Assembly (NCBI RefSeq): GCF_024166365.1
Contig: NC_064831.1
Coordinates: forward strand, 54,251,768-54,315,767
DNA length: 64,000 nt
Reading direction: 5' to 3'
Source of the DNA: Elephas maximus indicus
Lineage: Eukaryota > Chordata > Mammalia > Proboscidea > Elephantidae
In this document: positions 1-10,239 of the stretch, piece by piece
Layout: the number at the start of each line of letters is the position of its first letter
Numbering within the stretch: the stretch's first letter is position 1
Position numbers and translations under genes: made by a program
The notes under the pieces: generated by a model
What the model was told of the DNA's origin: nothing
Database searches by the model: none
The model's input: the letters and a program-made list of their open reading frames with translations, nothing else

Positions 1-186
1 GGCTAAGCGCTCGGCTGTTAAATGAAAGATTGGCTGTTCGAACCCACCAGCTGCTCCGTTGGAGAAAGATGTGGCAGCCTGCTTCCGTAAAGATTATAGC
101 CTTGGAAACCTAGGGGGCAGCTCTGCTCTGCTCTATAAGGATCGCTACAAGTCGGAATCGACTCGACAGCAACAGGTTTTTGGTTT
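1..186 (+). repeat. AfroSINE, sense, cut by window edge
   Basis: The tRNA-like promoter is partly present (B box GTTCGAACCC near 37-46). It is followed by the family body and the tail TCGGAATCGACTCGACAGCAACAGG, ending in a T-rich GGTTTTTGGTTTA stretch. It lies in a DAPK2 intron, antisense to the gene. Confidence 0.9.
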
Positions 187-993
187 ACACCTATTTGGTG
201 CCCAACACACAGTGGGTAAATGGAAATAGTTCTTGTTGACTGTGATAATGACCCAGAGAGAGCACAGATGTGCACATACTTATGAGCTTTTGCACACATG
301 CACACACAGTCATGCACCCACCAACATTCTGGGAACCACTGGCTTGGCTGGGGCACAGCTGTGGCCCCGAGGCTGCTCTGCTCTAACACCAGCCTTGTCT
401 GTGCCAGGCCCAGGAAGCTCTCAAGCCCACACCAGAGTGACATGAGGCCATGTGTTGTGCGGCTGTTTTGCATCCACCTGGCTCACCTCTGGAAGCCCCC
501 CACCCACCTCCCTCATTTGTTCCACAGGCCAGAGGCTCTGAGGGGCTCAGAGCCATCAGATGCCCCCTCCGTCTGAAGTCTGCTGTGGTGTTGACGGGAC
601 TGGTTTTGATGCAAATGCCATTTCTTGGCTCCTCGAGGTTGAGCGGGCTGCCATTGGCACCCCTCACCCGCGTCTCCTGTTTCTGGCCACTCTCCCGCCC
701 TACACTGGGCCACAGTCCTGTGACTGGAAGAAGGAATCTCACCAATGGAATTTTGTGGCCTGGGTGGTCCCCTCTGCTGCTCTGTGCACAGATGTTGGGA
801 ATCTGTCTTTTCCTCTTTCTTCTCCTTCAGGCCCCTCTTACTGATAAAACCCTCTGACCCAGGGCAAGTCCCTAAGCCACCACTACCCACTAACTAGTAC
901 ACCCTGGGGCTGTACTAGAATAGATGACCTCTGAAGAATCTCCCAGATTCATTTTGATTAAATTATTGAATTAGGATAGGGTTTTTTTTTACT
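187..993. other. DAPK2 intronic sequence, no feature recognised
   Basis: Non-repetitive or anciently decayed sequence. Overlapping ORFs of up to 135 codons on both strands contradict each other and show no domain or splice logic. Confidence 0.6.
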
Positions 994-1005
994 AGAAAGA
1001 GGTTA

Positions 1006-1172
1006 AACCAAAAAAAAAAAAAAAAACTGTTGCCATCAAGTCGATTCCAACTCATAGTGACCCTGTAGGACAGAGAACTGCCCCACAGTTTCCAGGAGCA
1101 CCTGGTGGATTCGAACTGCCGACCTTTCGGTTAGCAGCCATAGCACTTAACCACTACACCACCAGGGTTTCC
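1006..1172 (-). repeat. AfroSINE with 12 bp TSD
   Basis: A complete antisense copy with a poly(A) run at its left end. Target-site duplication AGAAAGAGGTTA at 994-1005 and 1173-1184. Confidence 0.95.
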
Positions 1173-1234
1173 AGAAAGAGGTTACTGGTTTATTAATACA
1201 AAGAGCAAGAGCTCTTTGACCTAGTATAAAATCC

Positions 1235-1345
1235 TAATGGTCCTTTTTCAGACTGTGTGACTGAATATGCTATTTAACTCCTCTGAGCCTCAGTTTCCTC
1301 ATCTGTGAAATGGGAATGTGATCCAGCTCATATAGTTCTACAAAA
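1235..1345 (+). repeat. MIR fragment
   Basis: Contains the MIR core motif CTCAGTTTCCTCATCTGTGAAATGGG. Confidence 0.8.
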
Positions 1346-1429
1346 ATGGGAAAGGGGAATCGATTCTTAACATATGTCAGTTACTTTCACTTTCCCATCA
1401 GCATGAAGTACAAGCATGTGTGTGATCAC

Positions 1430-1629
1430 CAAAAAACTCAAAAAAACCAAGCTCATTGCCATCAAGTCCGTTCTGACTCGTAGCAACCCTATAGCATTCT
1501 GACTCGTAGAGACCCTATAGGACAGAGTAGAACTGCCCCATAGGGTTCCAAGGAGTGCCTGGTAGATTCAAACTGCTGACCTTTTGGTTAGCAGACATAG
1601 CACTTAACCACTGTGCCACTGGGGTTTCT
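1430..1629 (-). repeat. AfroSINE with internal duplication and 12 bp TSD
   Basis: Target duplication GTGTGTGATCAC at 1418-1429 and 1630-1641. The body holds a near-tandem repeat of the TTCTGACTCGTAG...ACCCTATAG segment at about 1470-1520, making it about 30 bp longer than its relatives. Confidence 0.93.
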
Positions 1630-1754
1630 GTGTGTGATCACAGAGGCATAAAAATCCCAACCCAAGATGGCAGACAGGGCTCTCTGCCCAGAGAAGCTTC
1701 TGGCTTTTATTTCTAACTTATTCTGAGATTCACTGTGTCACATAGAGTAGAATT

Positions 1755-1885
1755 TCCCACTTGGCTTCCCCTTGATAAGGCAGGTCTATATTTCTTGAGC
1801 CAGCTACGTAACATCTTGGAGACTGGGTTTCTTCATCTGCAAACTGGGAATAACAACTACTTCACAGGTAAAAGAATTAAATACA
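1755..1885 (+). repeat. MIR fragment
   Basis: Diverged MIR: TTGAGCCAGCTACGTAACAT, then GGTTTCTTCATCTGCAAACTGGGAATAA and the downstream region. Confidence 0.6.
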
Positions 1886-1892
1886 GTAATAT

Positions 1893-1949
1893 GAGTACAG
1901 TACAAAGTCCAGTAAATAATACGAGTTCAGTACAAAGTCCAGTAAATGG
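1893..1949 (+). repeat. Two-copy 30 bp tandem repeat
   Basis: GAGTACAGTACAAAGTCCAG is repeated as GAGTTCAGTACAAAGTCCAG at a 30 bp period. It directly follows a MIR. Confidence 0.85.
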
Positions 1950-3570
1950 TAGTCATTTTTGTGTTGCATTTCCCAATTCTGCGTTTGAGGAATCCTGGAC
2001 ATTCATGGATTCCAGGACCTCCAGGAACTGGGGGCTTGTCTGGGTTTTCTACCTCGATTTAACTCAAGGCAGATTCCAGGCACCTCTGCAGTTAACTTGC
2101 TGGGTGTCTATGGGTGTATATCTTTGTGTTCAGCACCTACCAAATCTAAAACACCGGGGCTGGAGACCATAGCGGGGGACGGATAAATAAGAAAGTACAC
2201 AGGAGCCTGGCCTGGAGGAACCTTCTGTGCAGCAGGGAAGACCACCAGGTAAGCCTTTTTGGGTGACATAAGGTATGATAACATAAGCACGAGAGAGAGA
2301 GCTCCAAAATAAGGAGTAATTAAATCTGACTGAAGGGGGTGCTTTGTCAGGGAGACAGCATGTGAAAGAAAAGTAAAAAATTTTTGAAGGTGAGGAAACA
2401 GCAAGAGCAAAGACAAGTCAAAGAAGCTCTTGGGACCTCTGACCTCTGCCTCGGTGCTTCAGTGACACTCAAAATGGGAGAACAAAGGTGGGCCTGGCTT
2501 CAAAGTCTTGACAGCCCAGTACAAAGTAAGACAGGCTTATGTCTCACAGGGCTGTCCCAGGGCTGTCAGCACTGCTCCAGCTCCCCTTGGCCTCCCCAGC
2601 TGCCCCACTAGCTTAGCACTGTGGTTACGTCCACTCCGGATGGGTGTTAACTCAGTACATATGTGCGTAACCTCAAGTTGACACAGAGACAGGGGATGTG
2701 TGGGTGTGAGAAATAGCCTCAGAAGGATTAGAAGGGAAGACTCAGAAATAAAACCAGCCAATGCGTTAAGGCTGCTGATCTTTTATTGGCTTACACAGTT
2801 TTCTTAAATTTTTTATTTAAAGCCACTTTCAGCCAAAATACGCCTCATGAATCTGCCTGCACAGCTGTAAAAAGACATCCAACATGTTTCATTAAGTGAA
2901 AAAAATCAAGTTGTGGCTGTGTGATCCCACCTGGGTCCACATACTCACTGGCTTTACATAGAAAATTTCTGAACAACGACAGAAGAAAATGATCATCGAA
3001 GCTTAACTGTGGGCATGAGGCTGGACGGAGGGCAGGATTGGGGGAGATTTTCACTTCTGCTTTACACACGTCCATAATTTTATGACATTTAACATGCATT
3101 ACTTCCACAGTAAATTTTTTTTTTATTTAAAAAAGATATAATAAAATCCCCTTTGCCTCAGAGTTCATCTTGGAAGCTCTTGACCCAAGGACTGAGAAGG
3201 GTAAATCTGAGCGCCTCTTTTTTGTTGTTTTCAATAGTGCTTGTTGGCTGGACTGGCCATGGAACCCACCCTGAGCAAATCTGAACTCCAAGCATTTCCT
3301 GTAGGGTTTTGTTTCTGTCCCTGAAGAGGCTGCCCTGGCTAAGCCGCGTGTGCAGTGGGTGATCTTAACCACAGATGATCCCACTGAGAGATTGAAGCCT
3401 GGGAGACAGCCCTACCAATGCACATCTCACCCCCAAGGAATTCCTCAGCTCTTTTTAAGAGGGACAAAGCTTGAGTACAGGGGCTCCTTTCCTGACCCCA
3501 AGGTTCCTGTGCCTGAAAAAGATGATTCTGCAGGTTTAGTTCCTAGCAGGTGCCTTGTGCACATAAGCCT
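1950..3570. other. DAPK2 intronic sequence, no gene seen
   Basis: Mostly unique sequence. A weak ancient-repeat feel at 2110-2290 could not be assigned. ORFs of 60-100 codons overlap on both strands and look random. Confidence 0.5.
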
Positions 3571-3573
3571 CCT

Positions 3574-3874
3574 GTAACTAGAATTCTCATCTTCCATCCG
3601 GGAGACCTGGGTTTAATTCCCAGCCAATGCTCCCCATGCTCAGCCACCACCCATCTGTGAGTGGAGGCTTAAGTGCTGATATGATGCTGAATAGTTTTCA
3701 GCGGAACTTCCAGACTAAGATGAACGAGGAAGAAGGCCTGGTATTCTACTTCCAAAAATCAGCCAATGAAAACCCTATGAATCACAATGGGTCTGAAATC
3801 CAAAACCATTCATGGGGATGGCATGGAGTCGCCAGGACCCTGAGGGTGACTCAACGGCAGCTAACAACAACAAG
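3574..3874 (+). repeat. Long tRNA-headed SINE with RTE-like body and tail
   Basis: The head CGGGAGACCTGGGTTTAATTCC is a tRNA-like B-box region different from AfroSINE. The body (TTTTCAGCGGAACTTCCAGACTAAGA...) matches the 5' region of the RTE pieces at 28.4-28.7 kb, and the 3' end (GACTCAACGGCAGCTAACAACAACAA) is RTE-like. It looks like a SINE built from RTE sequence; subfamily not named. Confidence 0.75.
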
Positions 3875-4019
3875 TAGTAGCTACCACGGTTGCTGTCTTC
3901 ACCAGGGCAGAAGGGGCGATGGGATGTGTGGGGTGATTGTGAGGAAGGCCCATTAGGATGGTGGGGCTGTGAATAAAGGTGTGACTATAGATAAAGATAA
4001 GTTTATCTATTTGTTTTAA

Positions 4020-4190
4020 CCAGCACAGTGTAGTTGAAAAAGTTCTGCCTTCAAGTTCCGCCTCCTACATTACACACTCTGTGACCTTGGGCAAATAAAT
4101 CACCTCCACTCTGGGCCTCATTTTCTACATCTGTAAAATGAGGGTTTAGACTAAATTCTTGATGAGCTCCAGTCCCACACTGATAGGTTA
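4020..4190 (+). repeat. MIR fragment
   Basis: Near full-length MIR with TGTGACCTTGGGCAAATAAAT and CATCTGTAAAATGAGGG. Confidence 0.85.
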
Positions 4191-4241
4191 CAATTTTATG
4201 TTAACATAATAATCCAAATAAAGGAAGGTGATCTAAGAATA

Positions 4242-4270
4242 CCACAACCCAGTGCCATCAAGTCGATTCC
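4242..4270 (-). repeat. Ultra-short AfroSINE/RTE tail insertion with 12 bp TSD
   Basis: Only 29 bases of the 3' tail are present. Target duplication GATCTAAGAATA at 4230-4241 and 4271-4282 shows this is a genuine retroposition and not a decayed remnant. Confidence 0.88.
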
Positions 4271-4433
4271 GATCTAAGAATAGGAAAGAAGAAATCACTG
4301 GTCATTATATTCTGTTTCTATTAAATTACCTTATACCCTTGGACATGCAGTATTTGTCTGTGTCTCATTGGGCACATCTACGAGTGTATTCACCCTAGGA
4401 AGCATGACTCCTTCTCCAGTGTTCACCCTTACT

Positions 4434-4475
4434 GACACTGACCCTGACCCTGACCCTGACCCTACCCTCAAGGTC
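4434..4475 (+). repeat. (TGACCC)n array
   Basis: Five or so units of TGACCC, ending ...CCCTACCCTCAAGG. It resembles a variant telomeric hexamer but is short and interstitial. Confidence 0.85.
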
Positions 4476-4554
4476 AAACAGAAAAGACTACCCTACCCTA
4501 TATTCTACCCTACTCCCAGAAGCCCACAAATTAAACGATAAAAGAATTTTGTGA

Positions 4555-4745
4555 TTTGTGGGACCTGATGGTGTGGTGGTCAAAGCCCTAGATGAGGAGT
4601 CAGATTCCAAGGTCCCTAGCCTGGTTCAATGGCCGGCTCACTGCGTGGCCTTGGATAAGCCACTTCTCCTCTCTGGCCTTAGCCTCATCTGTAAAATGAG
4701 GGGTGGGATGAGCTTCTCTTACAGAGCCCTGCCAGTTCTAGTGTT
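4555..4745 (+). repeat. MIR
   Basis: Full-length-like MIR: GGTGTGGTGGTCAAAGCCCT, GCGTGGCCTTGGATAAGCCA, then CTCATCTGTAAAATGAGGGG. Confidence 0.85.
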
Positions 4746-5340
4746 CCCTGCTCTGCCCCACTGGTGGCTCCCAAGGCTGGGAGAGGCCAAAATCTGCAGG
4801 CCAGTATTTCTCCAAACACTGCGCAGTGGCAGCAGACGGCCTCCAGCATCCCCAATGGGCTGGTGCCAAAAGTATGAGTACAGCCAAGTGTCAACACGTA
4901 GCGCTGGGAGCCAGATCTCAGGTGAGATAAGCAGGGCCAGGCAGAGTCCCAAACAAGCCGGAACTCTGCAGCCAGGGCATGCGGTTCTGGGGCAAAGCCA
5001 CATTCTGCAGCTTCTCTCACAGATGTTTCCTTACTTGGGGGATAAAGACAGACAAGGCCCCCAAAGGAATCAGGAACACACGCTTCAGGGACCAGGCCAG
5101 CGGGTGGAGTTAAGGTTCTTTGTTTGTTTGTTAACGCATGATTTTAGTTAAGGTATAGAAATTCAGGGTAAACGTCCCTAAACTAGGGAAGACTCTAGTC
5201 CCAGTTTGTCTACTGCAATGAAAACTATTAGAGACTGCTTTTGCCATGTTGTAAACTCTCATGTCCTACCAAGCCTCATGTAAGTAGGACTTCAAATCAC
5301 CTTAATAGCAACATCTACAGGTTTTTACCCCACTCATCCT
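4746..5340. other. DAPK2 intronic sequence, no feature recognised
   Basis: No repeat consensus or exon recognised. ORFs on both strands at 4.69-5.15 kb overlap and are not supported. Confidence 0.5.
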
Positions 5341-5346
5341 AGCAAA

Positions 5347-5526
5347 GAAGCCCTGGTGGTATAGTGGTTAAAGCAATCAGCTGCTAACTGAAAAGGTCGG
5401 CAGTTCAAAACCACCAGTGGCTCTGTGAGGGAAAGATGTGGCAGTCTGCTGCCATAAAGATTAATAGCCTTGGAAACCCTATGGGGTCGCTATGAATCAA
5501 AACTGACTCGAGACAGCAGTGGGCTT
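5347..5526 (+). repeat. AfroSINE, sense
   Basis: Complete copy from GAAGCCCTGGTGG to ACTCGAGACAGCAGTGGGCTT. It forms an inverted pair with the next copy, about 10 bp away. Confidence 0.93.
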
Positions 5527-5535
5527 GTAGAATAA

Positions 5536-5743
5536 CCAGTTAACCAGTTGTCATAGAGTGGATTCTGGCTCATGGCAACTCCGTGTGTGTCAGAGTAGAA
5601 CTGTGCTTCATAGGGTTTTTAATGGCTGATTTTTTAGAAGTAGATCACCAGGCCTTTCTTCTAAGGTACCTCTGGGTGAACTCAAACCTCCAACCTTTCA
5701 GCAGTAGCTGAGTGCACTAACCATTTGCACCACTCAGGGATCC
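5536..5743 (-). repeat. AfroSINE, older subfamily
   Basis: Antisense copy of a diverged subfamily marked by GTGTGTCAGAGTAGAACTGTG and TTTTTAATGGCTGATTTTTTAG in the body, ending TTGCACCACTCAGGGATCC. Confidence 0.88.
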
Positions 5744-5744
5744 C

Positions 5745-6090
5745 CAGGTATAGCATAGAAAACGTAAAGGAAAATGCACATATCATACATGCACAGCTTG
5801 ATATCTTTTCATGAAATAAACACATCGGTGAAATAAGCACCCAGACCAAGAGAGAATGGCACTTGAACCCCAAAAATCCCTCCCAGTCTCTAGTGCTCCA
5901 AGGATGACCACTATTCTTGCTCCTGGGACCATTGATTCATTTTGCCTGTTTTGAACTCTCATAAATGAAATTATACAGTATGTGCTCTTTTGACTCTGGC
6001 TTCCTTCTGGTCAACATTATGTTTGTGAGCTTCATCTGTCCTTACATGTGGCAGACTGTCATTCATTTTGATTTTTGCAGAGTAAGGACT
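5745..6090 (-). repeat. Old L1 (L1M-type) fragment
   Basis: Antisense L1 3' region recognised by CATAAATGAAATTATACAGTATGTGCTCTTTTGACTCTGGC and the following TTCTGGTCAACATTATG. Confidence 0.7.
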
Positions 6091-6299
6091 GAATGGAGGG
6101 CTAAAATCAGCAGGCAGCTCATAGTCTAGGCTAGGGTGCTCACTGGTGCCCTGTGTTCAAACAGAGTGATCGCAGTGAGTCTCTGCTCTTGTTCCAAAAG
6201 TCCACGCCTCCCTCCCAGGGGGATTCCAGAGGTGGGATGTGGGCCCTTGATCCCCCAAACTTACTTCAAAGGCCCAGTCTATCATCTGGTAAAGGCCAG

Positions 6300-6485
6300 A
6301 AGCTCTTGTTTATTGAACACTTACCCTGTGCCCGGCTCTGTGAGGGACCCCTTAGACTTAGCATCTCATTTAATCCTCACAACCATAAAGTAGATACTGT
6401 CACTATTCCTATTTTACAGGTAAGAAAATTGAGGCTTAGAGAGGTTGAGTGCCCTAAGGTTGCACAGCTGGAAGCAAACTTGTCC
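6300..6485 (-). repeat. MIR
   Basis: Antisense MIR: CATCTCATTTAATCCTCACA, then ATTTTACAGGTAAGAAAATTGAGGC and GGTTGCACAGCTGG. Confidence 0.85.
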
Positions 6486-6574
6486 ATCACCCTGTGCTGG
6501 CAGGGAGCTGGCCGGCCAGATCTAGCACCACTTGTCCCCAGCTCACTTTCTGAGGCCACGCTGGCCTCTTGCCA

Positions 6575-6915
6575 GCCCCTCTGGCCCCTGGCTCTTCCCT
6601 GCCTCGGGGCCTGTGTTCACGCTGTTGCTTTTGCCTACACTTACCCATTGGTTCTCAAGTTAACTTCTTCAAAATAGCTTCCCTGACCTCCCAGCCTAAA
6701 GCACATCCCTCCTTATTCTTTCTCAGGGCATCATGTTCTCTCCTTTCCTACCCCTTAACACATTAGAATGGTGCATCCTTTTGTATTACTTGTTGAGTGT
6801 CTTTCTCCACCAACAATAAATAAACTGCAAGAGGGTAGGAATCTGTCTGTTCTATTTACCATGACCTTGAAGAACACCCGGCACACAGCAGGTCTTCAGC
6901 ACTGCTGTGAAGCGA
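6575..6915 (+). repeat. L2 fragment
   Basis: L2 3' end: CCTGGCTCTTCCCTGCC, CTTCCCTGACCTCCCAG, TAAACTGCAAGAGGGTAGGA and a closing CGGCACACAGCAGGTCTTCA. Confidence 0.8.
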
Positions 6916-6979
6916 AAAAAGGCGGGGAGGGACGGATGGGACTGTCCCTTCAGAAGCCAAGCCCTCACTGAAGGCAGCT

Positions 6980-7110
6980 CTACTTTCAGCCTGTTCTATG
7001 GGCCCAGGCAAGACTCTTCCCCTCTCTGAGCCTCAGTTTTCTCAACAGTCAAATGAGGACCTGGAAGAGAGACCTCTAAAGCCCTTCTAGCTCAGCTGAC
7101 CTTGAGACCA
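6980..7110 (+). repeat. MIR fragment
   Basis: CAAGACTCTTCCCCTCTCTG followed by AGCCTCAGTTTTCTCAACAG marks the MIR core. Confidence 0.75.
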
Positions 7111-8184
7111 CAAGTCCTAGGCTATCCAGTCACTTCAAAGGTTCCAGGGCTCCAGACCTCTGCTGCCTCTTGCCCCCTCATGCCTAGTTAGCAACTCAGA
7201 AAGGGGGGATACATCCCAAGGCTCCCCAGGCCTTCAGGTAAATGGGGCCTTCACACCCTATACTCGAAGGAGAACCCAAAAGCGTGAGGCTTCTTCCAGC
7301 TCTGATAGCTCATGTGCCTGATTCCCCAGGGAACTGCTTCTACTTCCTTCTTCAGAGCCCCTGCATCCCTGCCCCCAAGTATTGGGTTCTCGGCACACTG
7401 GGGACTCCAGTTCCATCCAACTCCACCCTTGTTGTCAGGCACATGGCTGCCCACCCCCCAGGCTGGAGCTCTAGGAGGGTGAGGCCGTCTATGCTTTGCT
7501 CACCTTTATGCCCATGGCACTCGGCACAGATCTCGACACACAGGACGAGACCAAGGTAAGGCCACCAAATCAAGTGCCAGTGGCAAGGCCTGCCAGGATC
7601 TTCTGCCGAGAATGCCACTTTTCCCCTGGTGCCCGCAAGGTCAGGAGAAGTACCTGAGGTGGAAAGAACCTGGCTGACCACACCCGGGCCTGGCACGCCC
7701 TGACCTCTTCCCACCCTGTTCACCAGGCCCCGGCTGGCCAGTGACAGCTGGTCTTAGAAGCCAGAGGAGTCATCGCCCTCCGGGGCTCTGCATTCACTCA
7801 CTCCTCCACCCAGTCAGCTAGCTGACAACCAGCCAGCCTGGACAGACACTCCCTAAGCTTGAAGCAACTGCTGCCTCCCATGCTTCTCAGAATCAGGCTC
7901 CCTTGCCTTTGATGCTCTTTCTGTTTTGTCTTTAAAATCAAAGAAAGCGAGATAATTAGTCCTGGCCCAAGAGTTCCCTAAAGGGAAAAGGTCTTCTATT
8001 TTACCCCCTTGGACACAGTGGAGTTTTTTACCCAAGTTTGCACTCTGCTGGGTATGTGAAGGGATGAGGCTGGGTGTATAAGTAAGCAGGTGGGTGTGCA
8101 AATGCTGTGCACACAGGAGAGAGTAGGATCAGGCCAGCAGGTGCAACTGGGCTGGTCAGAACCCTGGCGATGTCACCTGGGACT
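7111..8184. other. DAPK2 intronic sequence, GC-rich, no gene seen
   Basis: Moderately GC-rich unique sequence. Mutually overlapping ORFs (for example 7242-7559 + and 7352-7723 -) lack domains and splice sites in a consistent arrangement. Confidence 0.5.
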
Positions 8185-8310
8185 GTGCAACTTTGGACAA
8201 CCTGCTTAAACTCTCTGAACCTCAGTTTCCTCGTCTGAAAAATGAGAGTAAAAATAATTCCTCTTTCATGCACTGTTCTGAGGACCAAACTTTACGACAG
8301 GTACTTTGTC
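8185..8310 (+). repeat. MIR fragment
   Basis: GTGCAACTTTGGACAACCTG then CTCAGTTTCCTCGTCTGAAAAATGAG. Confidence 0.85.
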
Positions 8311-8320
8311 ATCACTCAGC

Positions 8321-8506
8321 CAAAAAGCCAGCTGCCATCAAGTCAGCTCTGACTCATGGCGACCCCCCCCCCCCCGTGTCAGAGTAGAACTGTGCTCTGT
8401 AGGGTTTTCGGTGGCTCATTTTCGGCAGTAGATCGCCAGGCCTTTCTTCTGAGCTGTCTCTGGGGGTACTCAAACCACCAACCTCTAGGTTAGTCAGTGA
8501 AACACC
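8321..8506 (-). repeat. AfroSINE, older subfamily, with C13 tract
   Basis: Antisense copy of the same older subfamily as the 5536-5743 element (GTGTCAGAGTAGAACTGTGCTC, AGTAGATCGCCAGGCCTTTC). A 13-C homopolymer at 8363-8375 lies inside the tail. Confidence 0.87.
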
Positions 8507-8893
8507 ATCTGAATATTAGAAAATGGAAGGTGAGAAGATAACCTCAGAAAATGTTCATTTCTCTCCAAATAGTAATGATTTTCAGATCTCAGAGTCTAGC
8601 CCTGGCTGCATTAGAGATTTAGCAAACCTGAAAATGCATCAAATAACTCAGACCCTAGAAACCTTTAGGACTAGGCTCATGTAGTTGCTTACTCAAAACA
8701 AATCCATTTTCAGTAGGATTACTTCATCTACAATTCAGGCTCTTTGCTTAAAAAAAAAAAAAAAAATTTCCCAGGAACCATGGAGAATCCTAAGTGGGAC
8801 CCAGAGAAGGAAACCAATGGCTTAGTGAGAAAAGTGTCAATAAAATAAGAATCATTTCATTTTGCCATAACTGTCAGCCAGTTTCTACCAATG

Positions 8894-9069
8894 AAAAAAA
8901 AAAAAAAAACCCCAAACCTGTTGCCATCGAGTCAATTCCAACTCATAGCAACCCTATACGACAGAGTAGAACTGCCCCACAGGGTTTCCAAGGAGTGGCT
9001 AGCAGATTCAAACTGCTGACCTTTTGGTTAGCAGTCAAAAGCTTAACCACTGTGCCACCAAGGCTCCCC
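8894..9069 (-). repeat. AfroSINE
   Basis: Complete antisense copy with a 15-17 A tract at its left end, ending GTGCCACCAAGGCTCCC. It lies about 240 bp inside the intron following the DAPK2 first coding exon. Confidence 0.94.
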
Positions 9070-9306
9070 TGAAGACACAGAACTCAACAACTGTAGCTCC
9101 TTTTGATGGCCGGTCTTTATTTTCAGAGAAATGACTATTTGTACAGTTATCCATGAAAACGAATAAACCTCAGGCTTGTTTTTAAAGCTTCCCACTAGTC
9201 CTGTGACAAGCCTGTGCCATAACTTTGTGCAACTGACAGTTGTACAAAGAGAAGCATGACCTTGGCTCCGACTCACAGCCCCTCCACCTCACACACAGTC
9301 TCTTAC

Positions 9307-9368
9307 CTCCCCAGCTCCTCCCCGATGTCATAAAAGTCCTCCACCTTCTGCTGCTTGAACGTCTCCAT
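9307..9368 (-). CDS. DAPK2: DAPK2 first coding exon (N-terminus only)
   Basis: The minus strand reads M-E-T-F-K-Q-Q-K-V-E-D-F-Y-D-I-G-E-E-L-G followed by a split AG codon. This is the start of death-associated protein kinase 2 (DRP-1), a cytosolic Ca2+/calmodulin-regulated Ser/Thr kinase of about 370 residues acting in apoptosis, autophagy and granulocyte biology. Only the segment leading into the glycine-rich P-loop is here; the catalytic domain and calmodulin-binding helix lie off the left edge. The exon spans 9307-9403, with a CAG acceptor ending at 9404 and a GTAAGA donor beginning at 9306. I chose the ATG at 9368 because the equivalent of the human first Met reads AGG, and the intermediate ATG at 9382 is out of frame by one base. 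The identification rests on near identity to the DAPK2 N-terminus as I remember it; M-E-T-F agrees with mouse. Confidence 0.93.
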
Positions 9369-9403
9369 GTTGGGCTCCTCATCGAGGCCTGGAGCCTACT
9401 GAC
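9369..9403 (-). other. DAPK2: DAPK2 exon 2, 5' untranslated part
   Basis: This is the 35 bases between the splice acceptor and the ATG at 9368. They still read Q-A-S-M-R-S-P in another frame, which is the remnant of the N-terminal extension used in human (recalled as MFQASMRSPN). A one-base loss between the ATGs at 9382 and 9368 separates that frame from the kinase frame. A second AG five bases into the exon could serve as an alternative acceptor. Confidence 0.8.
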
Positions 9404-9554
9404 CTGAAAGGGGGTGAAACACCAGGTTAGGGCGGCCATGCAAATTAGCACAAGCCTAAGGGTCTGGGGTCTAAAGTAATTGGCTACAGGAGAACTAATT
9501 TTTTTTTTAGCTAATTGAATTTTTATCGTATTCACCTGTTGATTCGTTCAACAA

Positions 9555-10020
9555 ATTATTTTTCTTGTGGTAAAAAATACATAACAAAACATTCGCCATT
9601 TCAACCTTTTTCAGGTGTATAATTCAATGACATTAATTACCTTCACCATGTTGTATAACCATTGCCACTAGCCGTTTCCAAATTTTTTCATCACCCTTAA
9701 CAGAGACTCAGCGTCCCTTAAGCAATAACTCATTTTCCCTCCCATCCTCTGCTGGCAACCACTGTAAACTTTGGTCTCTATGCATTTGCCTACTCTAGAT
9801 AGTTCATGTACGTGGAATCATACAGGAGTTGTCCTTTCGTGTCTTGGCTTATTTCACAGCATAATGTTTTCAAGGTTTACCCATGTTGCAGCATATATCG
9901 GAAGTCCATTTCTCTTTATGACTGAGATAATATGCCACTGTATAGAAATACCACATTTTGTTTATGCATCATCTGTTGATGGACATTTAGGTTGTTTCCA
10001 CCATTTGGCTATTGTGAGAG
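9555..10020 (-). repeat. Old L1 (L1M-type) fragment
   Basis: Antisense L1: AAAAATACATAACAAAACATTCGCC through CATCTGTTGATGGACATTTAGGTTGTTTCC. It lies in DAPK2 intron 1. Confidence 0.85.
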
Positions 10021-10239
10021 AAGCTAGTAATTTTATCATAACCCACAGTCCCAGCTCTTTGAGGGCTATCCTGCTCAAGCCTCTCACCTGTCACTGACCG
10101 TAGATAGTTCTTACTTGATTTATATTCATTTAAATCTGTTAAGGAGAGAGAAAAAGAGGCCTCCTCACTTTTTCAGGTCTGTTCCAAAAAGATTCAGAGA
10201 AATAGACCCATGGCGAACTTGGGCAATTGGTTGTCATTA

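Noticed and set aside
1-9300. DAPK2 kinase-domain exon
   Set aside because: No match to the G-Q-F-A-I-V-K-K-C segment was found; the following intron is known to be long in human.
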